Shown here piece after piece: positions 31,138 through 43,029 of a stretch of DNA of 64,000 bases (its first letter is position 1; every line of letters begins with the position of its first letter). The stretch lies in assembly GCA_030180135.1 (NCBI GenBank), contig CM058239.1:115167318-115231317 (forward strand), in the 5' to 3' direction. Made by a program: the position numbers and the translations under genes. The stretch is from Orychophragmus violaceus (taxonomy: Eukaryota > Streptophyta > Magnoliopsida > Brassicales > Brassicaceae). The notes beneath the pieces were generated by a model that saw only the letters and a program-made list of their open reading frames with translations, was not told where the DNA came from and did not search any database.

Positions 31138-33414
31138 TCCGTACGGACTGATACTGACTAACGGGATGGAAACGAACTAACGTGAAGGACTATCCCATTT
31201 TCGGGTCATTTGTTTTCCACCAATTTCTTCACCAGACCTCTTTGTTATCAATTTGAGAGGTTTGGGTCTTGATAGTTTCAAAAAAACTCGAGTCAATTTT
31301 TTCGGGTAAAGGAACCTTGGTTCTCGGTAGGCTATAACCTTCCCACGGTGTATAGACGGGTTTTTCGGGTCATTTGTTTTCCACCAATTTCTTCACCAGA
31401 CCTCTTTTATATCCCATTTTAAGGGTTTTGGTCATGATAGTTTCAAAAAAAACTCGAGTTAATTCTTCCTGGGTCAACTGACGGGAAGGACTATCTCGGA
31501 GAAGGACTATCTCGGCCATACTGACTGACGTGATGGATTATCATGACCGGATGCAACCGCCGGGAAGGATCTTAAGGCCAAAAAACCACCCTAAATGACG
31601 TAAGGTGTGGAATCCCTCGACCAAAAAAACAAAGGACAAGCATTCTCGCGGCCAGAATGACTGACGGGACGGAAACGAACTGACTGACGTGATGGATTAT
31701 CCTGACCAGATGCACCGCCGGGAAGGATCCTAAGGCCAAAACCTCCTTACGTCAGTCAGTATGGCCGAGATAGTCATTCCCGTCAGTCCATTAGGAGGTT
31801 TTGGCCTTAGGATCCATCCCGTTAGTCAGTATGGCCGAGATAGTCCTTCCCGTCAGTCCATTAGGAGGTTTTGGCCTTAGGATCCTTCCCCCGGTGGATA
31901 GAATCAGTTTATCCTATCCCGTCATTGTTTTTTCCACCAATTTCTTCACCAGACCTCTTTGTTATCCATTTGAGAGGTTTGGGTCTTGATAGTTTCCAAA
32001 AAACTCGAGTCAATTTTTTCGGGTCAAGGAACCTTGGTTCTCGGTAGGCTATAACCTTCCCACGGTGTATAGACGGGTTTTTCGGGTCATTTGTTTTCCA
32101 CCAATTTCTTCACCAGACCTCTTTGTTATCCATTTGAGAGGTTTGGGTCTTGATAGTTTCAAAAAAACTCGAGTCAATTTTTTTCGGGTCAAGGGACCTT
32201 GGTTCTCGGTAGGCTATAACCTTCCCACGGTGTATAGACGGGTTTTTCGGGTCATTTGTTTTCCACCAATTTCTTCACCAGACCTCTTTTATATCCCATT
32301 TTAAGGGTTTTGGTCATGATAGTTTCAAAAAAACTCGATCCAATTCTTCCTAGGTCATGGAAACTTGCATTTTGGCCTTAGAATCCTTCTCGGCGGTGCA
32401 TCTGGTCAGGATAATCCATCACGTCAGTCATTATGGCCGAGATAGTCTTTCCCGTAAGTTCGTTTCCATCCCGTTAGTCAGTATGGCCGAGATAGTCCTT
32501 CACGTCAGTTCGTTTCCGTCCCGTCAGTCATTCTGGCCGCGAGAATGCTAGTCCTTTGTTGTTTTGGCCGAGGGATTCCACACCTTACGTCATTAGGGTG
32601 GTTTTTTGGCCTGAGGATCCTTCCCGGCGGTTCATCCGGTCATGATAATCCATCCCGACAATCAGTATGGCCGAGACAGTCCTTCCCGTCAGTCCATTAG
32701 GAGGTTTTGGCCTTAGGATCTTTCCCCCGGTGGATAGAATCAGTTTATCCTATCCCGTCATTGTTTTTTCCACCAATTTCTTCACCAAACCTCTTTGTTA
32801 TCCATTTGAGAGGTTTGGGTCTTGATAGTTTCAAAAAAACTCGAGTCAATTTTTTCGGGTCAAGGAACCTTGGTTCTCGGTAGGCTATAACCTTCCCACG
32901 GTGTATAGACGGGTTTTTCGGGTCATTTGTTTTCCACCAATTTCTTCACCAGACCTCTTTTATATCCCATTTTAAGGGTTTTGGTCATGATAGTTTCAAA
33001 AAAACTTGATCCAATTCTTCCTGGGTCATAACTTGCATTTTGGCCTTAGAATCCTTCTCGGCGGTGCATCCGGTCAAGATAATCCATCCCGTCAGTCAGT
33101 ATGGCCGAGCTTGTCCTTCTCGTCAGTTCGTTTCCATCCCGTTAGTCAATATGGCCGAGATAGTCCGTCACGTCAGTTCATTAGGAGGTTTTGGCCTTAG
33201 GATCCTTCTCGGCGGTTCATCCGGTCATGATAATCCATCCCTTCAGTCAGTATGGCCGAGATATTCCTTCCCGTCAGTCCATTAGGAGGTTTTGGCCTTA
33301 GGATCCTTCTCGGCGGTGCATCTGGTCAAGATAATCCATCACGTCAGTCAGTATGGCCGAGATAGTCCTTCCCGTCAGTTATGCACTCGATGATAATCCA
33401 TCCCGTCACGTCAA
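31138..33414. repeat. 2276-bp satellite higher-order repeat, copy 2
   Basis: Bounded by the TCCGTACGGA palindrome at each end. Module order equals that of 19437-21712 and 33415-35690, with a small number of substitutions. Confidence 0.87.
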
Positions 33415-35690
33415 TCCGTACGGACTGATACTGACTAACGGGATGGAAACGAACTGACGTGAAGGACTATCCCATTTTCGGGTCATTTGTTTTCCACCAA
33501 TTTGTTCACCAGACCTCTTTGTTATCAATTTGAGAGGTTTGGGTCTTGATAGTTTCAAAAAAACTCGAGTCAATTTATTCGGGTCAAGGAACCTTGGTTC
33601 TCGGTAGGCTATAACCTTCCCACGGTGTATAGACGGGTTTTTTGGGTCATTTGTTTTCCACCAATTTCTTCACCAGACCTCTTTTATATCCCATTTTAAG
33701 GGTTTTGGTCATGATAGTTTCAAAAAAACTTGAGTTAATTCTTCCTGGGTCAACTGACGGGAAGGACTATCTCGGGGAAGGACTATCTCGGCCATACTGA
33801 CTGACGTGATGGATTATCATGACTGGATGCAACCGCCGGGAAGGATCTTAAGGCCAAAAAACCACCCTAAATGACGTAAGGTGTGGAATCCCTAGACCAA
33901 AAAAACAAAGGACTAGCATTCTCGCGGCCAGAATGACTGACGGGACGGAAACGAACTGACTGACGTGATGGATTATCCTGACCAGATGCACCGCCGGGAA
34001 GGATCCTAAGGCCAAAACCTCCTTACGTCAGTCAGTATGGCCGAGATAGTCATTCCCGTCAGTCCATTAGGAGGTTTTGGCCTTAGGATCCATCCCGTTA
34101 GTCAGTATGGCCGAGATAGTCCTTCCCGTCAGTCCATTAGGAGGTTTTGGCCTTAGGATCCTTCCCCCGGTGGATAGAATCAGTTTATCCTATCCCGTCA
34201 TTGTTTTTTCCACCAATTTCTTCACCAGACCTCTTTGTTATCCATTTGAGAGGTTTGGGTCTTGATAGTTTCAAAAAAACTCGAGTCAATTATTTCGGGT
34301 CAAGGAACCTTGGTTCTTGGTAGGCTATAACCTTCCCAAGGTGTATAGACGGGTTTTTCGGGTCATTTGTTTTCCACCAATTTCTTCACCAGACCTCTTT
34401 GTTATCCATTTGAGAGGTTTGGGTCTTGATAGTTTCAAAAAAACTCGAGTCAATTTTTTCGGGTCAAGGGACCTTGGTTCTCGGTAGGCTATAACCTTCC
34501 CACGGTGTATAGACGGGTTTTTCGGGTCATTTGTTTTCCACCAATTTCTTCACCAGACCTCTTTTATATCCCATTTTAAGGGTTTTGGTCATGATAGTTT
34601 CAAAAAAACTCGATTCAATTCTTCCTAGGTCATGGAAACTTGCATTTTGGCCTTAGAATCCTTCTCGGCGGTGCATCTGGTCAGGATAATCCATCACGTC
34701 AGTCATTATGGCCGAGATAGTCTTTCCCGTCAGTTCGTTTCCATCCCGTTAGTCAGTATGGCCGAGATAGTCCTTCACGTCAGTTCATTTCCGTCCCGTC
34801 AGTCATTCTGGCCGCGAGAATGCTAGTCCTTTGTTGTTTTGGCCGAGGGATTCCACACCTTACGTCATTAGGGTGGTTTTTTGGCCTTAGGATCCTTCCC
34901 GGCGGTTCATCCGGTCATGATAATCCATCCCGACAATCAGTATGTCCGAGACAGTCCTTCCCGTCAGTCCATTAGGAGGTTTTAACCTTAGGATCCTTCC
35001 CCCGGGTGGATAGAATCAGTTTATCCTATCCCGTCATTGTTTTTTCCACCAATTTCTTCACCAGACCTCTTTGTTATCCATTTTAGAGGTTTGGGTCTTG
35101 ATAGTTTCAAAAAAACTCGAGTCAATTTTTTCGGGTCAAGGAACCTTGGTTCTCGGTAGGCTATAACCTTCCCACGGTGTATAGACGGGTTTTTCGGGTC
35201 ATTTGTTTTCAACCAATTTCTTCACCAGACCTCTTTTATATCCCATTTTAAGGGTTTTGGTCATGATAGTTTCAAAAAAACTCGATCCAATTCTTCCTGG
35301 GTCATAACTTGCATTTTGGCCTTAGAATCCTTCTCGGCGGTGCATCCGGTCAGGATAATCCATCCCGTCAGTCAGTATGGCCGAGCTAGTCCTTCTCGTC
35401 AGTTCGTTTCCATCCCGTTAGTCAATATGGCCGAGATAGTCCTTTACGTCAGTTCATTAGGAGGTTTTGGCCTTCCGATCCTTCTCGGCGGTTCATCCGG
35501 TCATGATAATCCATCCCGTCAGTCAGTATGGCCGAGATATTCCTTCCCGTCAGTCTATTAGGAGGTTTTGGCCTTAGGATCCTTCTCGGCGGTGCATCTG
35601 GTAAGGATAATCCATCACGTCAGTCAGTATGGCCGAGATAGTCCTTCCCGTCAGTTATGCACTCGATGATAATCCATCCCGTCACGTCAA
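33415..35690. repeat. 2276-bp satellite higher-order repeat, copy 3
   Basis: A direct tandem copy of the preceding unit. The order is palindrome, short R patch, two long modules, an R patch with AAACCACCCTAAATGACGTA, and F modules. Confidence 0.87.
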
Positions 35691-36041
35691 TCCGTACGGA
35701 CTGATACTGACTAACGGGATGGAAACGAACTGACGTGAAGGACTATCCCATTTTCGGGTCATTTTTTTCCACCAATTTGTTCACCAGACCTCTTTGTTAT
35801 CAATTTGAGAGGTTTGGGTCTTGAGAGTTTCAAAAAAACTCGAGTCAATTTATTCGGGTCAAGGAACCTTGGTTTTCGGTAGGCTATAACCTTCCCACGG
35901 TGTATAGACGGGTTTTTTGGGTCATTTGTTTTCCACCAATTTCTTCACCAGACCTCTTTTATATCCCATTTTAAGGGTTTTGGTCATGATAGTTTCAAAA
36001 AAACTCGAGTTAATTCTTCCTGGGTCAACTGACGGGAAGGA

Positions 36042-39000
36042 CTATCTCGGCCATACTGACTGACGTGATGGATTATCATGACCGGATGCAACCGCCGGGA
36101 AGGATCATAAGGCCAAAAAACCACCCTAAATGATGTAAGGTGTGGAATCCCTCGACCAAAAAAACAAAGGACTAGCATTCTCACGGCCAGAATGACTGAC
36201 GGGACGGAAACGAACTGACTGACGTGATGGATTATCCTGACCAGATGCACCGCCGGGAAGGATCCTAAGGCCAAAACCTCCTTACGTCAGTCAGTATGGC
36301 CGAGATAGTCATTCCCGTCAGTCCATTAGGAGGTTTTGGCCTTAGGATCCATCCCGTTAGTCAGTATGGCCGAGATAGTCCTTCCTGTCAGTCCATTAGG
36401 AGGTTTTCGCCTTAGGATCCTTCCCCCGGTGGATAGAATCAGTTTATCCTATCCCGTCATTGTTTTTTCCACCAATTTCTTCACCAGACCTCTTTGTTAT
36501 CCATTTGAGAGGTTTGGGTCTTGATAGTTTCAAAAAAACTCGAGTCAATTTTTTCGGGTCAAGGAACCTTGGTTCTCGGTAGGCTATAACCTTCCCACGG
36601 TGTATAGACGGGTTTTTCAGGTCATTTGTTTTCCACCAATTTCTTCACCAGACCTCTTTGTTATCCATTTGAGAGGTTTGGGTCTTGATAGTTTCAAAAA
36701 AACTCGAGTCAATTTTTTCGGGTCAAGGGACCTTGGTTCTCGGTAGGCTATAACCTTCCCACAGTGTATAGACGGGTTTTTCGGGTCATTTGTTTTCCAC
36801 CAATTTCTTCACCAGACCTCTTTTATATCCCATTTTAAGGGTTTTGGTCATGATAGTTTCAAAAAAACTCGATCCAATTCTTCCTAGGTCATGGAAACTT
36901 GCATTTTGGCCTTAGGATCTTTCTCGGCGGTGCATCTGGTCAGGATAATCCATCACGTCAGTTAGTATGGCCGAGATAGTCTTTCCCGTCAGTTCGTTTC
37001 CATCCCGTTAGTCAGTATGGCCGAGATAGTCCTTCACGTCAGTTCGTTTCCATCCCGTCAGTCATTCTGGCCGCGAGAATGCTAGTCCTTTGTTGTTTTG
37101 GCCGAGGGATTCCACACCTTACGTCATTAGGGTGGTTTTTTGGCCTTAGGATCCTTCCCGGCGGTTCATCCGGTCATGATAATCCATCCCGACAATCAGT
37201 ATGGCCGAGACAGTCCTTCCCGTCAGTCCATTAGGAGGTTTTGGCCTTAGGATCCTTCCCCCGGTGGATAGAATCAGTTTATCCTATCCCGTCATTGTTT
37301 TTTCCACTAATTTCTTCACCAGACCTCTTTGTTATCCATTTGAGAGGTTTGGGTCTTGATAGTTTCAAAAAAACTCGAGTCAATTTTTTCGGGTCAAGGA
37401 ACCTTGGTTCTCGGTAGGCTATAACCTTCCCACGGTGTATAGACGGGTTTTTCGGATCATTTGTTTTCCACCAATTTCTTCACCAGACCTCTTTTATATC
37501 CCATTTTAACGGTTTTGGTCATGATAGTTTCAAAAAACCTCGATCCAATTCTTCCTGGGTCTTGGAAACTTGCATTTTGGCGTTAGAATCCTTCTCGGCG
37601 GTGCATCTGGTCAGGATAATCCATCACGTCAGTCAGTATTGCCGAGATAGTCCTTCCCGTCAGTTTGTTTCCATCACGTTAGTCAGTATGGCCGAGATAG
37701 TCCTTCCCGTCAGTTCGTTTCCATTTTAAGGGTTTTGGTCATGATAGTTTTAAAAAATATCGATCCAATTCTTCCTGGGTCATGGAAACTTGCATTTTGG
37801 CCTTAGAATTCTTCTCGGCGGTGCATCTGGTCAGGATAATCCATCCCGTCAATCAGTATGGCCGAGATAGTCATTCCCGTCAGTTCATTTCCATCCCGTT
37901 AGTCAGTATGGCCGAGATAGTCCTTCCCGTCAGTTCATTTCCATCCCGTTATTCAGTATGGCCGAGATAGTCCTTCACGCCAGTTCGTTTCCATCCCGTC
38001 AGTCATTCTGGCCGCGAGAATGCTAGTCCTTTGTTTTTTTGGTTCTAGGGATTCCACACCTTACGTCATTTAGGGTGGTTTTTTGGCCTTAGGATCCTTC
38101 CCGGCGGTTCATCCGGTCTTGATAATCCATCCCGTCAGTCAGTATGGCCGAGATAGTCCTTCACGTCAGTTCATTAGGAGGTTTTGGCCTTAGGATCCTT
38201 CCCCCGGTGGATAGAATCAGTTTATCCTATCCCGTCATTGTTTTTCCACCAATTTCTTCACCAGACCTCTTTGTTATCCATTTGAGAGGTTTGGGTCTAG
38301 ATAGTTTCAAAAAAACTCGAGTCAATTTTTTCGGGTCAAGGAACCTTGGTTCTCGGTAGGCTATAACCTTCCCACGGTGTATAGACGGGTTTTATATCCC
38401 ATTTTAGGGGTTTTGGTCATGATAGTTTCAAAAAAACTCGATCTAATTCTTCCTGGGTCATGGAAACTTGCATTTTGGCCTTAGAATCCTTCTCGGCGGT
38501 GCCTTCCCGTCAGTCCATTAGGAGATTTTGGCCTTAGGATCCTTCCCCCGGTGGATAGAATCAGTTTATCCTATCCCGTCATTGTTTTTTCCACCAATTT
38601 CTTCACCAGACCTCTTTGTTATCCATTTGAGAGGTTTGGGTCTTGATAGTTTCAAAAAAACTCGAGTTAATTTTTTTCGGGTCAAGGAACCTTGGTTCTC
38701 GGTAGGCTATAACCTTCCCACGGTGTATAGACGGGTTTTTCGGGTCATTTGTTTTCCACCAATTTCTTCACCAGACCTCTTTTATATCCCATTTTAAGGG
38801 TTTTGGTCATGATAGTTTCAAAAAAACTCGATCCAATTCTTCCTAGGTCATGGAAACTTGCATTTTGGCCTTAGAATCCTTCTCGGCGGTGCATCTGGTC
38901 AGGATAATCCATCACGTCAGTCATTATGGCCGAGATAGTCTTTCCCGTAAGTTCGTTTCCATCCCATTAGTCAGTATGGCCGAGATAGTCCTTCACGTCA

Positions 39001-39535
39001 GTTCGTTTCCGTCCCGTCAGTCATTCTGGCCGCGAGAATGCTAGTCCTTTGTTGTTTTGGCCGAGGGATTCCACACCTTACGTCATTAGGGTGGTTTTTT
39101 GGCCTTAGGATCCTTCCCGGCGGTTCATCCGGTCATGATAATCCATCCCGACAATCAATATGGCCGAGACAGTCCTTCCCGTCAGTCCATTAGGAGGTTT
39201 TGGCCTTAGGATCTTTCCCCCGGTGGATAGAATCAGTTTATCCTATCCCGTCATTGTTTTTTCCACCAATTTCTTCACCAGACCTCTTTGTTATCCATTT
39301 GAGAGGTTTGGGTCTTGATAGTTTCAAAAAAACTCGAGTCAATTTATTCGGGTCAAGGAACCTTGGTTCTCGGTAGGCTATAACCTTCCCACGGTGTATA
39401 GACGGGTTTTTTGGGTCATTTGTTTTCCACCAATTTCTTCACCAGACCTCTTTTATATCCCATTTTAAGGGTTTTGGTCATGATAGTTTCAAAAAAACTC
39501 GAGTTAATTCTTCCTGGGTCAACTGACGGGAAGGA
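36042..39535. repeat. 3494-bp satellite higher-order repeat, copy 1
   Basis: This is the first of three tandem units. Many landmarks recur at exactly +3494: the CTATC empty site (36042, 39536, 43030), a block at 36336, 39830 and 43324, and another at 38144, 41638 and 45132. Copy 1 carries a few private changes, for example TGATGTAAGG where the others read TGACGTAAGG. Confidence 0.93.
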
Positions 39536-42500
39536 CTATCTCGGCCATACTGACTGACGTGATGGATTATCATGACCGGATGCAACCGCCGGGAAGGATC
39601 ATAAGGCCAAAAAACCACCCTAAATGACGTAAGGTGTGGAATCCCTCGACCAAAAAAACAAAGGACTAGCATTCTCGCGGCCAGAATGACTGACGGGACG
39701 GAAACGAACTGACTGACGTGATGGATTATCCTGACCAGATGCACCGCCGGGAAGGATCCTAAGGCCAAAACCTCCTTACGTCAGTCAGTATGGCCGAGAT
39801 AGTCATTCCCGTCAGTCCATTAGGAGGTTTTGGCCTTAGGATCCATCCCGTTAGTCAGTATGGCCGAGATAGTCCTTCCCGTCAGTCCATTAGGAGGTTT
39901 TCGCCTTAGGATCCTTCCCCCGGTGGATAGAATCAGTTTATCCTATCCCGTCATTGTTTTTTCCACCAATTTCTTCACCAGACCTCTTTGTTATCCATTT
40001 GAGAGGTTTGGGTCTTGATAGTTTCAAAAAAACTCGAGTCAATTTTTTCGGGTCAAGGAACCTTGGTTCTCGGTAGGCTATAACCTTCCCACGGTGTATA
40101 GACGGGTTTTTCAGGTCATTTGTTTTCCACCAATTTCTTCACCAGACCTCTTTGTTATCCATTTGAGAGGTTTGGGTCTTGATAGTTTCAAAAAAACTCG
40201 AGTCAATTTTTTCGGGTCAAGGGACCTTGGTTCTCGGTAGGCTATAACCTTCCCACAGTGTATAGACGGGTTTTTCGGGTCATTTGTTTTCCACCAATTT
40301 CTTCACCAGACCTCTTTTATATCCCATTTTAAGGGTTTTGGTCATGATAGTTTCAAAAAAACTCGATCCAATTCTTCCTAGGTCATGGAAACTTGCATTT
40401 TGGCCTTAGGATCCTTCTCGGCGGTGCATCTGGTCAGGATAATCCATCACGTCAGTTAGTATGGCCGAGATAGTCTTTCCCGTCAGTTCGTTTCCATCCC
40501 GTTAGTCAGTATGGCCGAGATAGTCCTTCACGTCAGTTCGTTTCCGTCCCGTCAGTCATTCTGGCCACGAGAATGCTAGTCCTTTGTTGTTTTGGCCGAG
40601 GGATTCCACACCTTACGTCATTAGGGTGGTTTTTTGGCCTTAGGATCCTTCCCGGCGGTTCATCCGGTCATGATAATCCATCCCGACAATCAGTATGGCC
40701 GAGACAGTCCTTCCCGTCAGTCCATTAGGAGGTTTTGGCCTTAGGATCCTTCCCTCGGTGGATAGAATCAGTTTATCCTATCCCGTCATTGTTTTTTCCA
40801 CTAATTTCTTCACCAGACCTCTTTGTTATCCATTTGAGAGGTTTGGGTCTTGATAGTTTCAAAAAAACTCGAGTCAATTTTTTCGGGTCAAGGAACCTTG
40901 GTTCTCGGTAGGCTATAACCTTCCCACGGTGTATAAACGGGTTTTTCGGGTCATTTGTTTTCCACCAATTTCTTCACCAGACCTCTTTTATATCCCATTT
41001 TAACGGTTTTGGTCATGATAGTTTCAAAAAACCTCGATCCAATTCTTCCTGGGTCATGGAAACTTGCATTTTGGCCTTAGAATCCTTCTCGGCGGTGCAT
41101 CTGGTCAGGATAATCCATCACGTCAGTCAGTATTGCCGAGATAGTCCTTCCCGTCAGTTTGTTTCCATCACGTTAGTCAGTATGGCCGAGATAGTCCTTC
41201 CCGTCAGTTCGTTTCCATTTTAAGGGTTTTGGTCATGATAGTTTTAAAAAATATCGATCCAATTCTTCCTGGGTCATGGAAACTTGCATTTTGGCCTTAG
41301 AATTCTTCTCGGCGGTGCATCTGGTCAGGATAATCCATCCCGTCAATCAGTATGGCCGAGATAGTCATTCCCGTCAGTTCATTTCCATCCCGTTAGTCAG
41401 TATGGCCGAGATAGTCCTTCCCGTCAGTTCATTTCCATCCCGTTAGTCAGTATGGCCGAGATAGTCCTTCACGCCAGTTCGTTTCCATCCCGTCAGTCAT
41501 TCTGGCCGCGAGAATGCTAGTCCTTTGTTTTTTTGGTTCTAGGGATTCCACACCTTACGTCATTTAGGGTGGTTTTTTGGCCTTAGGATCCTTCCCGGCG
41601 GTTCATCCGGTCATGATAATCCATCCCGTCAGTCAGTATGGCCGAGATAGTCCTTCACGTCAGTTCATTAGGAGGTTTTGGCCTTAGGATCCTTCCCCCG
41701 GTGGATAGAATCAGTTTATCCTATCCCGTCATTGTTTTTCCACCAATTTCTTCACCAGACCTCTTTGTTATCCATTTGAGAGGTTTGGGTCTAGATAGTT
41801 TCAAAAAAACTCGAGTCAATTTTTTCGGGTCAAGGAACCTTGGTTCTCGGTAGGCTATAACCTTCCCACGGTGTATAGACGGGTTTTATATCCCATTTTA
41901 GGGGTTTTGGTCATGATAGTTTCAAAAAAACTCGATCTAATTCTTCCTGGGTCATGGAAACTTGCATTTTGGCCTTAGAATCCTTCTCGGCGGTGCCTTC
42001 CCGTCAGTCCATTAGGAGATTTTGGCCTTAGGATCCTTCCCCCTGTGGATAGAATCAGTTTATCCTATCCCGTCATTGTTTTTTCCACCAATTTCTTCAC
42101 CAGACCTCTTTGTTATCCATTTGAGAGGTTTGGGTCTTGATAGTTTCAAAAAAACTCGAGTTAATTTTTTTCGGGTCAAGGAACCTTGGTTCTCGGTAGG
42201 CTATAACCTTCCCACGGTGTATAGACGGGTTTTTCGGGTCATTTGTTTTCCACCAATTTCTTCACCAGACCTCTTTTATATCCCATTTTAAGGGTTTTGG
42301 TCATGATAGTTTCAAAAAAACTCGATCCAATTCTTCCTAGGTCATGGAAACTTGCATTTTGGCCTTAGAATCCTTCTCGGCGGTGCATCTGGTCAGGATA
42401 ATCCATCACGTCAGTCATTATGGCCGAGATAGTCTTTCCCGTAAGTTCGTTTCCATCCCGTTAGTCAGTATGGCCGAGATAGTCCTTCACGTCAGTTCGT

Positions 42501-43029
42501 TTCCGTCCCGTCAGTCATTCTGGCCGCGAGAATGCTAGTCCTTTGTTGTTTTGGCCGAGGGATTCCACACCTTACGTCATTAGGGTGGTTTTTTGGCCTT
42601 AGGATCCTTCCCGGCGGTTCATCCGGTCATGATAATCCATCCCGACAATCAATATGGCCGAGACAGTCCTTCCCGTCAGTCCATTAGGAGGTTTTGGCCT
42701 TAGGATCTTTCCCCCGGTGGATAGAATCAGTTTATCCTATCCCGTCATTGTTTTTTCCACCAATTTCTTCACCAGACCTCTTTGTTATCCATTTGAGAGG
42801 TTTGGGTCTTGATAGTTTCAAAAAAACTCGAGTCAATTTATTCGGGTCAAGGAACCTTGGTTCTCGGTAGGCTATAACCTTCCCACGGTGTATAGACGGG
42901 TTTTTTGGGTCATTTGTTTTCCACCAATTTCTTCACCAGACCTCTTTTATATCCCATTTTAAGGGTTTTGGTCATGATAGTTTCAAAAAAACTCGAGTTA
43001 ATTCTTCCTGGGTCAACTGACGGGAAGGA
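39536..43029. repeat. 3494-bp satellite higher-order repeat, copy 2
   Basis: Same length and module order as the unit at 36042, with about 99% identity by spot comparison. It includes a short R patch (39536-39775) and otherwise F modules. Confidence 0.93.

Larger units (their letters stand above)
30050..36041. repeat. Complex satellite array, mainly orientation F, with 2276-bp higher-order repeats
   Basis: It begins with the CTATC target duplication and an R patch (30050-30292), then mostly F. The palindrome TCCGTACGGA at 31138, 33415 and 35691 marks two consecutive units of 2277 and 2276 bp. The flank at 30050-31080 matches 36042-37000, where RE-C is absent. No gene is seen. Confidence 0.92.
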
